A DNA stretch of 32,771 nucleotides, taken from assembly GCA_002449695.1 (NCBI GenBank), contig DJXI01000074.1:840-33610 (forward strand). The letters run 5' to 3'. Source of the stretch: Verrucomicrobia bacterium UBA7008. Its GTDB lineage: Bacteria; Verrucomicrobiota; Kiritimatiellia; RFP12; UBA1067. The position numbers were made by a program, and so were the translations under genes. Below, piece after piece: positions 23,510 to 31,213 of this stretch (position 1 is its first letter; each line of letters begins with the position of its first letter). The notes under the pieces are model-generated. The model did not search any database, was not told the DNA's origin, and was given only the letters and a program-made list of their open reading frames with translations.

Positions 23510-24868
23510 ATGATTCTCAGGCATAGAGATCGGGAACTTCTGCGGTTTGAATGGGTTGAGCCGCAGGGTGTTCGCGTCGTCTCCGTCAACGAGGCGGAGC
23601 GCCGGTTTCTCCCGCTTGAAATGCACGGCGTCGCGAACGACGAGACGCTCTGGACCTGGCTCACGCGGCGCACGGTGCCGAAACACCGGCACTACATACA
23701 GATGATGCTTGGCAATCTCGGCATCCTGCAGAAGGGTACCCGCGGCATAATCGAGATGTGCAGGGGCCTTTCGCTGAACGATGTCTACTGGGTTGTTCCC
23801 GACAGCTTTTCCGGCGCGTGGAAAGACTTCAACCTTTACGATAATCCATTCTCCAAGACGCTTGCCGTGATGGCGTTTACCGGTGGCTTCCGCGGTGAGT
23901 TCAATCCCGCGCACGAGGATACTACTTCGCCTGAGTTCACCACGAACGGAATGCTCGCGAAATGCTGGAGGAGAATTGACGGCAAGGTTCTTCTCTACAA
24001 GTCGGGCACGGAAGGAGCGTCCAATACCGGTTTCGAGCCGTATTCCGAATTCTATGCCGCGCAGATCGCCGAGGCAATGGGGCTCGACCACGTTGCATAC
24101 GGGCTTTCACGTTTCAAAGGCCGTCTCTGCTCCACTTGTCCGCTTTTCACCAGCGACAGGTACGGCTACGTGCCGGCTGGGCGTCTCGTCTCGCGCGACG
24201 AGGCTCTAGCCGACCCTCGGTTTGCGGATATCTTCTTCTTCGATGCCGTAATCTTCAACACGGACCGGCACATGGGCAACTTTGGCTATCTCGTCGACAA
24301 TGAGACAAACGAGATTGCCGGAGCCGCGTCCATATTCGATAACGGCTACGGACTTTTCTCGCTTGCCATGTTTTGCCCTGGTCAGAGACATGACGAGTTC
24401 AATGACCTGCGCAAGTTTGTCAACCGGGTAGCTCCAGCCTTGTACGACACGTGGCTGGGGTTCCCTGGCGGAGTAAGTGTAAGGATGCGTGCGTGCCTTG
24501 AGCGTTTGAGGGGATTTCGGTTCAAACATCACAAGTATTACAATCTGCCAGTCGATCGTCTACATGCAATTGAAGATTTCTTGCAGAAACGAGTCTCTGA
24601 AATTCTTGAATTTGGAGATCGTTCTGATGATTTGTTAAAGATAGTTGCTTCTTCTGACAGTGTAAATCATGTGGCCAACGGGTCGCTTGCACTGCAAATC
24701 AAATCGAATCTAAGGGCAGACCCGTTTATGACATATGTAGAGCTTGCAGAGCTTCTGCAGGTATCCGAAAGCAGCATCGCCCGCAAGATGAAGGACCTTC
24801 AGGCGTCCGGCGAAATCCGCCGCGTTGGCGCCGACAAAAACGGCCACTGGGAAGTTGAGGAACGATAA
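23510..24868 (+). CDS. HipA-like protein kinase fused to a C-terminal winged helix
   Basis: A 452-residue protein. The kinase part resembles HipA-family Ser/Thr kinases: Lys164 (VLLYKSG) as likely ATP-binding lysine, the catalytic loop N250-T-D252-R-H-M-G-N-F-G, and F276-D277-N-G as the metal-binding motif. Its N-terminal region (GVANDETLWTWLTRRTVPKHR, LNDVYWVV) is the layout seen in HipA-like proteins of gut anaerobes. Residues about 405-452 form a winged helix-turn-helix (YVELAELLQVSESSIARKMK, then a wing VGADKNGHWEV), like the C-terminal domains of RecG- or Fic-type proteins. No separate HipB-like antitoxin is adjacent, so the fused domain might self-regulate transcription. It has its own promoter. 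Confidence 0.82.
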   Translation: MILRHRDRELLRFEWVEPQGVRVVSVNEAERRFLPLEMHGVANDETLWTWLTRRTVPKHRHYIQMMLGNLGILQKGTRGIIEMCRGLSLNDVYWVVPDSFSGAWKDFNLYDNPFSKTLAVMAFTGGFRGEFNPAHEDTTSPEFTTNGMLAKCWRRIDGKVLLYKSGTEGASNTGFEPYSEFYAAQIAEAMGLDHVAYGLSRFKGRLCSTCPLFTSDRYGYVPAGRLVSRDEALADPRFADIFFFDAVIFNTDRHMGNFGYLVDNETNEIAGAASIFDNGYGLFSLAMFCPGQRHDEFNDLRKFVNRVAPALYDTWLGFPGGVSVRMRACLERLRGFRFKHHKYYNLPVDRLHAIEDFLQKRVSEILEFGDRSDDLLKIVASSDSVNHVANGSLALQIKSNLRADPFMTYVELAELLQVSESSIARKMKDLQASGEIRRVGADKNGHWEVEER

Positions 24869-24882
24869 AATCCAACAAAGAA

Positions 24883-25131
24883 ATGGAGCCGAGAGAGTTC
24901 AAGTGCCGGATGTGCGGGGCGTGCTGCCGTATCAAAGACGGAATCGTGCGCGTCTCGGACGCGGAGATCGCGCGCATCGCGGCGTTTCTTGGACTGGGCG
25001 AAGCGGAGTTTATCGCGCGCGAGACCGAAGTTGCGCCCGACCGGAAGAGCCTCGTCCTCAAGAGCCGTCCGGACGGTTCGTGTGTCTTCTTTCCGCAGAA
25101 TGGAGGAAAATGGCATGAAGTCCGACTTTAA
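24883..25131 (+). pseudogene. YkgJ-family Cys-cluster protein, truncated
   Basis: An 82-residue reading frame matching the first two thirds of the YkgJ (zinc/iron chelating Cys-cluster) family: FKCRMCGACCRIKDGIVRVS with the C-x2-C-G-x-C-C motif, then the helix and DGSCVFF. The family normally continues with a second Cys region (IYEVRPxQCRxFP) here represented only by WHEVRL before a stop. The second metal-binding half is therefore missing. It follows the HipA-like gene by 14 bases with a weak RBS. It may be a pseudogene or a short functional variant. Confidence 0.7.
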
Positions 25132-25207
25132 GAAGTAGAGGCGGCTGGTCTGGCGGACATGATTGCCAGACGAATGCAAAGAAAGGCAAACAGAAGGGGA
25201 AATGACG

Positions 25208-26809
25208 ATGAAAAGGAAAAATGGTTTTGAGTTCGGGCGGATGGTGTTTGGATGCGTCTTTGTCGCGTTCGTATCCGTCTTCGCGTGGATCATGTCCGAC
25301 GTGTTCTTGACGCCGTCGCTCAAGGGCTACGAGACGGTTCCTTGCCGCATGGTCAAGTCGTCCGTCGAGATGGAGAAGGTCAATCGATTCGTCTTGACCG
25401 CGGAGTTCTCTTACGAGCGCCATGGAAGAACCTACAAGTCCAATTCTCTTTGCAGACCCGACCGAGATGAATTCGAGTTCAGCCACCTCGCGAGCCGCCT
25501 TCCGCTTCTTGAGAAGTATGCGCCCGGAACGGAACACGAATGCCTGGTCAATCCGGAGAATCCATTTGACGCGGTTCTCGCCGTGGAGAATCCGGCGGAA
25601 GACCCGGATGCGTTGCCTGGCAACACTGGGTCAATCGTCGGTGGGATGGTTCTGGTGTTGTTTCTTTCCGTTGGCGTATTCATGATCGCGTCTGCGTTCC
25701 CGTCCGTCCGACGGCTTGGAACGCCGCCGCGCATGAAGAAACTGCTTGTCGGCATGGGGCTTGTCTTGTTCGGCAGTCCGTTCCTGACTGTCGGCTCCCT
25801 TGGCCTTGTGCGGCATGTGTGCGAACGGTCTGAGTCAAAGTCGTATGTGCCTGTTCAGGCGAAAGTCCTCTATTCTGGCATGTATTCGTCCATAGCGGGC
25901 GGACGCCATCCGCATACGGTGTATAGCGTGTGCGTTGGATACGAATACGCCGTTGACGGAAAGAAATATGAAGGCGACCGTTTGGCGATCTCGCAGGTTT
26001 CATCCAACAACTACGACCATCATCGACATTTGGCTGACAAATACAAGAAGGGCGATGCGGTCACGGCGTACGTTTCACCGGACGATCCGAGGAAGAGCGT
26101 TCTTGAGAAACCCGGCGGGCTTGGCGACATCGGAGTGATGGGCTTTATGGGACTGTTCGGCGTGGTTGGTTTCGCGATCATGGTCGGCGGGCTGTGGATG
26201 CTGCTTTCGCTTCTGCGCGGGAGCAATGGCGCGGCGCTTTCTTTCGAGCGGCGGTTCTTGAAGCGTTCTTATGCCGAACTCTGGGTCTTGTGTCTGTTTG
26301 CCTTCGTCTGGAATGTGTTCTCGTGGTCGTTCGTGCTGGTATTCGTTGGCGAAGAGCAGGTCAGGCGATTTGATCCGAGGTTGCTTTTCCTGGCGATATT
26401 CCCATTGGCGGGGCTGTTCCTTGTCGGTCTGTTAATCTTCAGTATTGTCCGCGCGCGCCGCGCGCCGCGCCTCGTGCTGTCGCTGTCGTGCGCGATGTGG
26501 AAATATGGCGCCCCGGCGCAGATTGATTGGTCGCTCGAAAATCCAGAGGAGATTGAATCGCTTGAGATAGCCCTTGAGCGCAAGAAGACGGTGGGCTCGG
26601 GCAAGCATCACCGTCAGATCACGGTTTCGTCGCAGAGTTGCAGCCGTCATGCACAGTCGATGGTCCCTGGCGCGGGAAGTTTTGGCTTTACGGTGCCGGG
26701 AAGCGCAAATGACGGGTGCAATCTGGCGTTCAGCGCAAAGGTGAAGGTGAAAGGCGTCAGACGCGCTTTTACCCTTGCCTACCCGTTGCCGCCGCTTCCG
26801 CAAATATGA
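25208..26809 (+). CDS. Tandem DUF3592 membrane protein
   Basis: A 533-residue membrane protein with two DUF3592-like extracytoplasmic domains. Each pairs a stretch like GYETVPCRMVKSSVE or SYVPVQAKVLYSG with Y-x(n)-G-x-x-Y and a closing Y-x-x-G-x-x-x-x-x-x-V-x-P motif (KYAPGTEHECLVNPENP; KYKKGDAVTAYVSPDDP). Membrane segments flank each domain (near residues 10-32, 140-165, 180-205, 305-335) and two more precede a C-terminal soluble domain (about 420-533). Function unknown. The start at 25208 has GGGGA seven bases upstream; ATG 25202 is an alternative. Confidence 0.8.
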   Translation: MKRKNGFEFGRMVFGCVFVAFVSVFAWIMSDVFLTPSLKGYETVPCRMVKSSVEMEKVNRFVLTAEFSYERHGRTYKSNSLCRPDRDEFEFSHLASRLPLLEKYAPGTEHECLVNPENPFDAVLAVENPAEDPDALPGNTGSIVGGMVLVLFLSVGVFMIASAFPSVRRLGTPPRMKKLLVGMGLVLFGSPFLTVGSLGLVRHVCERSESKSYVPVQAKVLYSGMYSSIAGGRHPHTVYSVCVGYEYAVDGKKYEGDRLAISQVSSNNYDHHRHLADKYKKGDAVTAYVSPDDPRKSVLEKPGGLGDIGVMGFMGLFGVVGFAIMVGGLWMLLSLLRGSNGAALSFERRFLKRSYAELWVLCLFAFVWNVFSWSFVLVFVGEEQVRRFDPRLLFLAIFPLAGLFLVGLLIFSIVRARRAPRLVLSLSCAMWKYGAPAQIDWSLENPEEIESLEIALERKKTVGSGKHHRQITVSSQSCSRHAQSMVPGAGSFGFTVPGSANDGCNLAFSAKVKVKGVRRAFTLAYPLPPLPQI

Positions 26810-26815
26810 TGTAGC
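26786..26815 (+). promoter_or_regulatory. Weak promoter-like sequence before the 26840 gene
   Basis: TTGCCG (26786-26791) and an 18-bp spacer ending in CGCAAATATGA, identical to the block before the feo and lpxC-like -10 elements, but the hexamer (TGTAGC) is poor. It may be a decayed copy of the common promoter. Confidence 0.35.
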
Positions 26816-26839
26816 GCCGTCAAATGAAAGGAGGCCGAG

Positions 26840-27721
26840 ATGAACTTCTTGATCGTGCTCGTGTCGCTGGCCTTGCTGATCGCCCTGCCGATTGGCGTGA
26901 TCATGCTCGTCTATCGGCTTGTTGATACGCGCAATGACGGCAGAGTCGCCAAGGGCGAAAGCGCGCCTCCGTGGTCGGACGGACTCTACTCGGCGGCGAA
27001 GAGGGCGACGCTCGCATGGGCGGTCGAGATTGCCTTCTGCATTGTCGCATATGCGGGGATCGGTTTCAACGACATCCGCTTTTTGCCCGGACAATGCCAC
27101 TTCTGGCTGATGGTGGCGATTCCGATTGCTGCGTTCGTCTGGGGCCTGGTCAAACCGCGCATCTATACGGATGGCGTCAAGCGCGATAGAGACGTGCGTT
27201 ATGACGCGTGGATTGTGCTGGCGTTCCTGCTTTTCTTCGTGTTTGTCCCGGTGTTCTGGGTGACGCGGACGATTGCGCCGTTCCGGAACGTGGATCGCGA
27301 GAGCGGCAGGATAGAGATGCGCGCGGACGCATGGAACGCGTGGCGATTCAGAAACTCTCCGATTGCGCCGAATATGATCCCATGGGACGCGAAGGAGATT
27401 GCGTTCAGCTATCTGCCGCCGGCCTTGCTGGGGCTTGGCGGTTCGGCGGAACTGCGCTGCAAAGTCGAGAAGGACGATCTGCTTGCATTCGCCAAGGCAC
27501 GCGGCTACGAGTTTCAGGCGGAGTCGCTGACGCGCAACTTTTGCGCGAACGGCTGCGGCGATTGCGATTTCGTCCATCAGGTCTGGAGAAAATACAATGG
27601 CGACATTCCGTATCCAAAGGATTTCCTGGCATACAATTACCGCTATGCCACATGCGGCGGCTATTCGTTTTTCTATGATGTCGCCGCAAAGACGCTTTAC
27701 GCCGAATGGTCCAGCAACTAA
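26840..27721 (+). CDS. Hypothetical membrane protein with Cys-containing soluble domain
   Basis: A 293-residue protein with four hydrophobic segments in its first 150 residues (LIVLVSLALLIALPIGVIMLVY, VEIAFCIVAYAGIGF, FWLMVAIPIAAFVWGLV, WIVLAFLLFFVFVPVFWV) and a soluble C-terminal part including NFCANGCGDCDFVHQVWRKY. No known family recognised. A strong AAAGGAGG lies five bases before the ATG. The preceding gene is also a membrane protein of unknown function, and the two may be co-expressed. Confidence 0.72.
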   Translation: MNFLIVLVSLALLIALPIGVIMLVYRLVDTRNDGRVAKGESAPPWSDGLYSAAKRATLAWAVEIAFCIVAYAGIGFNDIRFLPGQCHFWLMVAIPIAAFVWGLVKPRIYTDGVKRDRDVRYDAWIVLAFLLFFVFVPVFWVTRTIAPFRNVDRESGRIEMRADAWNAWRFRNSPIAPNMIPWDAKEIAFSYLPPALLGLGGSAELRCKVEKDDLLAFAKARGYEFQAESLTRNFCANGCGDCDFVHQVWRKYNGDIPYPKDFLAYNYRYATCGGYSFFYDVAAKTLYAEWSSN

Positions 27722-27730
27722 GCAAAATCA

Positions 27731-28189
27731 ATGAAGCGGATAAACGCGCTCACAGAATATTTGCTTGCGAAGGGTGAGCGTTCGGCGATGCGCTTCTATT
27801 CGCTCTCTGCGGAGATGCAGACGGAGAAGGATGCCTATTACGATGAAATCGAACGCGCCCAGCGCGGAACGCTTGACGTGACGCGATGGATCAGGTGGTT
27901 TCTCGGCTGCCACCGCCGCGCCGTCGACGCGGCGGAGGTGCGTCTCAAGTCGATTCTGGCCAAGGCTGAATTCTGGAACGCGCACACAGCGGACGAGCTG
28001 ACGGCGAATCAGCGCGCGATGCTGAACAGGCTCTTCGACGGGTTCAAGGGGAATCTCACGTCTTCCAAGTGGGCGAAGATCTGCAACGTTTCGCAAGACA
28101 CAGCCTCGCGCGCAATCAACGCGCTTGTCGCCAAAAACATCCTCCGTCGTGAAGGCCAGGGCCGCTCGACGCACTATGTGCTGGCGTGA
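27731..28189 (+). pseudogene. Fic-family protein remnant (C-terminal winged-helix part only)
   Basis: A 152-residue frame that matches only the C-terminal third of Fic proteins with an accessory wHTH: RINALTEYLLAKGERSAMRFYSLSAEM, DAYYDEIERAQRG, LDVTRWIRWFLGCHRRAV, then FKGNLTSSKWAKICNVSQDTASRAINALV and GRSTHYVLA. The catalytic HPFxxGNGR motif would lie immediately upstream, but there the sequence instead contains the previous gene's stop. Without it, AMPylation is impossible. There is no clear RBS. It may be a broken gene, or a surviving DNA-binding fragment. Confidence 0.78.
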
Positions 28190-28198
28190 AGAGTGTTG

Positions 28199-28220
28199 CC
28201 AATAACCAAATCCAATAACC
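28199..28220 (+). repeat. Direct repeat before the ATPase gene
   Basis: CCAATAACC occurs at 28199-28207 and again at 28212-28220 (13-base period), with AA after each. The ATG of the next gene follows directly, and no RBS is visible. Confidence 0.6.
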
Positions 28221-28221
28221 A

Positions 28222-28962
28222 ATGAGAGACGTACAAATATATCTGACAAATGTCAGAAGCGAGATACCGAAGGATGCAGAATGGGACAAGTTCCCGCTTA
28301 CGCTTCCATTTGTGAAGAATCTCGACTTGCGCATCACGACACCTGTCACGTTTTTGGTGGGCGAAAACGGGTCTGGGAAATCGACGCTTCTTGAAGCGCT
28401 GGTTGACATCGCAGGGCTTCCCGTGCGGGGTGGAGGGAAGAACGAACTTGCGGATCATGGCGGAGAAAGCGAACTCGCGCCGTATTTGCGATCTGGGTGG
28501 ACGCAGCGTCCGGGGCATGGATTCTTCTTTCGCGCGGAATTCGAGGAGCGTTTTGCGTCGCTGCAGGACAGTCGCCGTGATGACCGGGACTTTATCGGCG
28601 ACCCGTATTCGCGCTATGGCGGTAGATCCCTCCACGAGCGGTCGCACGGCGAGGCGTTTCTCCACATGATGAGGGCATGGATGTATCCGGGGATACTTTT
28701 CATGGACGAGCCCGAAAGCGCACTTTCCCCGCAGAAGCAACTTACACTTCTCACACTGATATACGATATGGTTGAAGATCGCGATACGCAGTTCGTCATT
28801 GCGACGCATTCGCCGATTCTCATGACCTTCCCCGGCGCGACGATTCTTTCACTCGACGGCGGCGATATACATGAAATCACACTTGAAGAAACCCAGCACT
28901 ATCAGATAACCAAAGGCATCCTTGAGTCGCCTGAACGATACTGGCGGCACTTAAGGGGATGA
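28222..28962 (+). CDS. Stand-alone ABC/SMC-type ATPase
   Basis: A 246-residue ATPase with Walker A GENGSGKS (residues 47-54), signature S141-HGEA, Walker B GILFMDEP (157-164) with a D-loop-like SALSP, and the H-loop H196 in ATHSP. This is the compact AAA_21/Rad50-like arrangement, with no coiled coil and no membrane segment. Such stand-alone ATPases occur in ABC-type phage-defence and toxin systems, but no partner of that sort is identifiable here; its role is unknown. The N-terminus (MRDVQIYLTNVRSEIP) has no RBS, and the gene is preceded by a short direct repeat. Confidence 0.8.
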   Translation: MRDVQIYLTNVRSEIPKDAEWDKFPLTLPFVKNLDLRITTPVTFLVGENGSGKSTLLEALVDIAGLPVRGGGKNELADHGGESELAPYLRSGWTQRPGHGFFFRAEFEERFASLQDSRRDDRDFIGDPYSRYGGRSLHERSHGEAFLHMMRAWMYPGILFMDEPESALSPQKQLTLLTLIYDMVEDRDTQFVIATHSPILMTFPGATILSLDGGDIHEITLEETQHYQITKGILESPERYWRHLRG

Positions 28963-28963
28963 T

Positions 28964-29053
28964 AATCGAAAGGATCAACCCATGAAACATTTTGCACGAA
29001 TCAACTTGTCCTCCGCCGCTCTGCGTAGGGGGATCCTCGTCTCATCCCTCGCG
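28964..29053 (+). repeat. RBS plus signal-peptide cassette, copy 1 (orphan)
   Basis: Closely matches the cassettes at 29806 and 30491: an RBS (GAAAGGA), the spacer ATCAACCC, ATG, and codons for KHFARINLSSAALRRGILVSSLA. The similarity stops at 29053, inside a 12-base palindrome CCTCGCGCGAGG (29047-29058), and no mature lipoprotein follows. Confidence 0.85.
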
Positions 29054-29071
29054 CGAGGAGGGAGAGATTAA
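28982..29071 (+). pseudogene. Truncated lipoprotein gene start (29 residues)
   Basis: A 29-residue frame beginning MKHFARINLSSAALRRGIL and ending shortly after the signal sequence with GGRD and TAA. It is nearly the same signal sequence as the two lipoproteins downstream but lacks a lipobox cysteine and any mature domain. It is best seen as a broken copy of that gene family. Confidence 0.7.
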
Positions 29072-29100
29072 GCCACAAAGAACGCAAAGGCCACAAAGAA
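29072..29100 (+). repeat. Direct repeat GCCACAAAGAA
   Basis: GCCACAAAGAA at 29072-29082 and again at 29090-29100 (18-base period), between the orphan signal cassette and the RBS of the next gene. Sequences of this type are common in intergenic regions of unrelated bacteria. Confidence 0.6.
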
Positions 29101-29109
29101 AGGAATGAG

Positions 29110-29373
29110 ATGAAGAATTTCATAAAGCCGTATTTTGAGCATTGGTATGTTGCCCCATTATGTCACTTGGCAATGTATTTCTTGATATCGGGTTGGCCTT
29201 GGTCTGGGACGTCCTTCCTTATGGCACTTGCGGTCACATATGTTGGATGTCTAGCGGCGGTAGTTTATCAATTCGCGCACCACTGGTGGTTGAAGGCAAC
29301 GTTGTCTTTGTTGGCTGCGGTGAGTGCCGCTGCTTGGTTTGTAGCCCTTGGCGTGTTAGGTGCGAACCGCTAA
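29110..29373 (+). CDS. Hypothetical small membrane protein
   Basis: An 87-residue protein with about three hydrophobic segments (APLCHLAMYFLISGW, FLMALAVTYVGCLAAVVYQF, TLSLLAAVSAAAWFVALGVL). No family recognised. AAAGGA lies six bases upstream. Codon use is less GC-rich than in the left part of the window. Confidence 0.6.
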   Translation: MKNFIKPYFEHWYVAPLCHLAMYFLISGWPWSGTSFLMALAVTYVGCLAAVVYQFAHHWWLKATLSLLAAVSAAAWFVALGVLGANR

Positions 29374-29398
29374 CTTGAAGTCGTGAAAGAGAAATGCC

Positions 29399-29827
29399 AT
29401 GAAGAAGATGATGTTTACAGTAGGTTTGCTGATTGTTGCAACAGTTTTGCTTGTGCTATCGGGTTGTAAAAATATTGTCATTCCTGATGGGGTTTACATG
29501 GCAGACGTTAGTGGATCCAAAATTACCGTAGCTGGCGACTACGCCGAGTTGGATTTCTCGCTGGAACCAGAGAAGAACAAACGATATGTTGCACAAGCAA
29601 TGATTGACAATGATTATAGAGACTGCCCAGATGGGATATCCGTATTCGGGAAATCAATATATTTCATCGTTACAAGTACACGATTTTCACCGTTTGAAAT
29701 ATATGAGGTGAGGTGGTTTTATGATGGACAGAATATACTTGCTGTGTATCCAGATAAAACGATAGTGACATTTACCTTAAATCAAGCAGTTGGCTCCGGC
29801 ACAACAATCGAAAGGAGCAACCCATGA
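29399..29827 (+). CDS. Hypothetical lipoprotein
   Basis: A 142-residue protein with a lipoprotein signal: MKKMMFTVGLLIVATVLLVLSGC, lipobox LSGC with Cys23. The mature part (VYMADVSGSKITVAGDYAELDFSLEP, then IYFIVTSTRFSPFEIYEVRW) is beta-rich and unknown. It is strikingly AT-rich for this genome. The last residues (TTIERSNP) are encoded by the RBS cassette of the next gene and the stop overlaps its ATG, so its original end may have been replaced. Confidence 0.72.
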   Translation: MKKMMFTVGLLIVATVLLVLSGCKNIVIPDGVYMADVSGSKITVAGDYAELDFSLEPEKNKRYVAQAMIDNDYRDCPDGISVFGKSIYFIVTSTRFSPFEIYEVRWFYDGQNILAVYPDKTIVTFTLNQAVGSGTTIERSNP

Positions 29828-29913
29828 AACCATTTGCACGAATCAACTTGCCCTCTGTCGCTCTGCGTAGGCTGATCCTCGTCTCATTCCTCTCGCTCGC
29901 AGCGGCGGGGTGC
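29806..29913 (+). repeat. RBS plus signal-peptide cassette, copy 2
   Basis: GAAAGGAGCAACCC, ATG and codons for the signal peptide up to the lipobox cysteine (29911-29913). Closely similar to copies 1 and 3; similarity falls off in the mature coding region. Confidence 0.85.
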
Positions 29914-30486
29914 GGGTACACGCATGTCGCTCCATTGTCAGGGACGGCGCGAGAAACTCATCTGAAATCAGAGACAAGCCTATTTTTCGATGCGGTGGAA
30001 TACAGGCTTGGGCCGGACAACATGCCGTTCGTTTTCCATATGAGCGACGGGCTGTACAAGTTTGGACAGCATCGCAAGTGGTTCGGCAGTGCGTTCCAGC
30101 GCGATACCGTGAACGCAAACGCGCTAATTCGCTTCGAGATCAAAGGCCACGCCGACGACCCCGGCTCGTTATTCGTCCTTTCCAACGGCGTTTTGCGGCT
30201 TGAGCGGCAAGGTGACATGGAGGGGCACGTGCGCAAGGTCGCGGCGGTCGATCCGCCGAAATTGTCACTTGACGAGTTCATATCCGGAGTCGGGATAATC
30301 GGGCAATGGCTGAACGTCGAATGTTTCCCGCCGACGTCCCTCTCGATACATGTAAACAAGCCGGGTACGTTTGGAACTGTTCTCGGAGCGCATTTCAAAG
30401 TGCCTGAGGGCAAAACGCCGCAGTGCTCGCTTATCATCCACGAAATGAACAACATGCGCTTCTTCAGATACTTCTTGCCCTATTAA
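29824..30486 (+). CDS. Hypothetical lipoprotein
   Basis: A 220-residue protein with signal peptide MKPFARINLPSVALRRLILV... and lipobox AAGC (Cys30). The mature domain (EYRLGPDNMPFVFHMSDGLYKF, SLIIHEMNNMRFFRYFLPY) is not recognised. The first 30 codons and upstream RBS repeat at 28964 and 30491, while the mature parts are unrelated. The start overlaps the previous gene's stop (ATGA). Confidence 0.75.
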   Translation: MKPFARINLPSVALRRLILVSFLSLAAAGCGYTHVAPLSGTARETHLKSETSLFFDAVEYRLGPDNMPFVFHMSDGLYKFGQHRKWFGSAFQRDTVNANALIRFEIKGHADDPGSLFVLSNGVLRLERQGDMEGHVRKVAAVDPPKLSLDEFISGVGIIGQWLNVECFPPTSLSIHVNKPGTFGTVLGAHFKVPEGKTPQCSLIIHEMNNMRFFRYFLPY

Positions 30487-30490
30487 CCCC

Positions 30491-30595
30491 AACCGAAAGG
30501 AGCAACCCATGAAACCATTTGCACGAATCAAGTTGTCCTTCGCCGCTCTGCGTAGGGGGATCCTCGTCTCATCCCTCGCGTTCGCGGCGGGTTGT
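30491..30595 (+). repeat. RBS plus signal-peptide cassette, copy 3
   Basis: CGAAAGGAGCAACCC, ATG and codons up to the lipobox cysteine (30593-30595). Its last part is closest to copy 1 (GCGTAGGGGGATCCTCGTC). Confidence 0.85.
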
Positions 30596-31213
30596 GTGAG
30601 CAGAATAGATCTTGAACACTGGACGCTTGAGCCGTGTGACGCCGCGACAACCGCCGAGATTGCGCGGCTTGTCGAAGAGGGCGCGAGCCGGGATGGGCGC
30701 GTTTGGAACGACAATGTTCCGTATGAGGAGCGGGAACGGCGGCGATACAAGCTGCGTGACGGAACGACGATGGCCACTGAATCGTCGCCTATTCGTTTCG
30801 GCACGAATACGGTCTGCGTGGCGGTTGCGGCAACGAGCGAGGGCGACTACATACAGATTGCCGACTCGATGTTCAAGACTACGGAAATCCTTGGACGCCA
30901 TCGCGCCGGTTGGGGTTACATACTGCCGTGCGCGGCGTCGTTTGGGAGCGGCGAGGACGAGCGTCTGGTGGTCGTGAAGGCGCCGCGCACATATCACAAC
31001 GGGTCGCAGGTCTATGTCTTCGACCAAAGTTTCAAGTGCGTGTGGGAGAGCGATGAGATCGAGGATCGGAGAGGATGGCGGGCCGTCGTGTCGCCATCGT
31101 ATCCCGATTCCGTGTTTCTCTACAACAAACACGTCGCCTGCTATCGGCTCTTGCGGCGCGAAATGGCAGGTCTTGGCAATTTCAATGCGAACAAAAGGAG
31201 CGAACGGAAATGA
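30509..31213 (+). CDS. Hypothetical lipoprotein
   Basis: A 234-residue protein with signal peptide MKPFARIKLSFAALRRGILV... and lipobox AAGC (Cys29). The mature domain contains DEIERLVEEG-like EIARLVEEGASRDGRVW, a stretch of beta strands (YIQIADSMFKTTEILG, RLVVVKAPRTYHNGSQVYVFDQSFKCVWESDEI), and resembles WD/beta-propeller-like repeats only loosely. Its tail NANKRSERK is encoded by the RBS region of the next gene, and its stop overlaps the RhuM start (ATGA at 31210). Confidence 0.74.
   Translation: MKPFARIKLSFAALRRGILVSSLAFAAGCVSRIDLEHWTLEPCDAATTAEIARLVEEGASRDGRVWNDNVPYEERERRRYKLRDGTTMATESSPIRFGTNTVCVAVAATSEGDYIQIADSMFKTTEILGRHRAGWGYILPCAASFGSGEDERLVVVKAPRTYHNGSQVYVFDQSFKCVWESDEIEDRRGWRAVVSPSYPDSVFLYNKHVACYRLLRREMAGLGNFNANKRSERK

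Noticed and set aside
28222..31213. A complete known anti-phage system around the ATPase
   Set aside because: No nuclease, TOPRIM or HNH partner, reverse transcriptase or toxin domain is seen in the adjacent genes, which are mostly lipoproteins.
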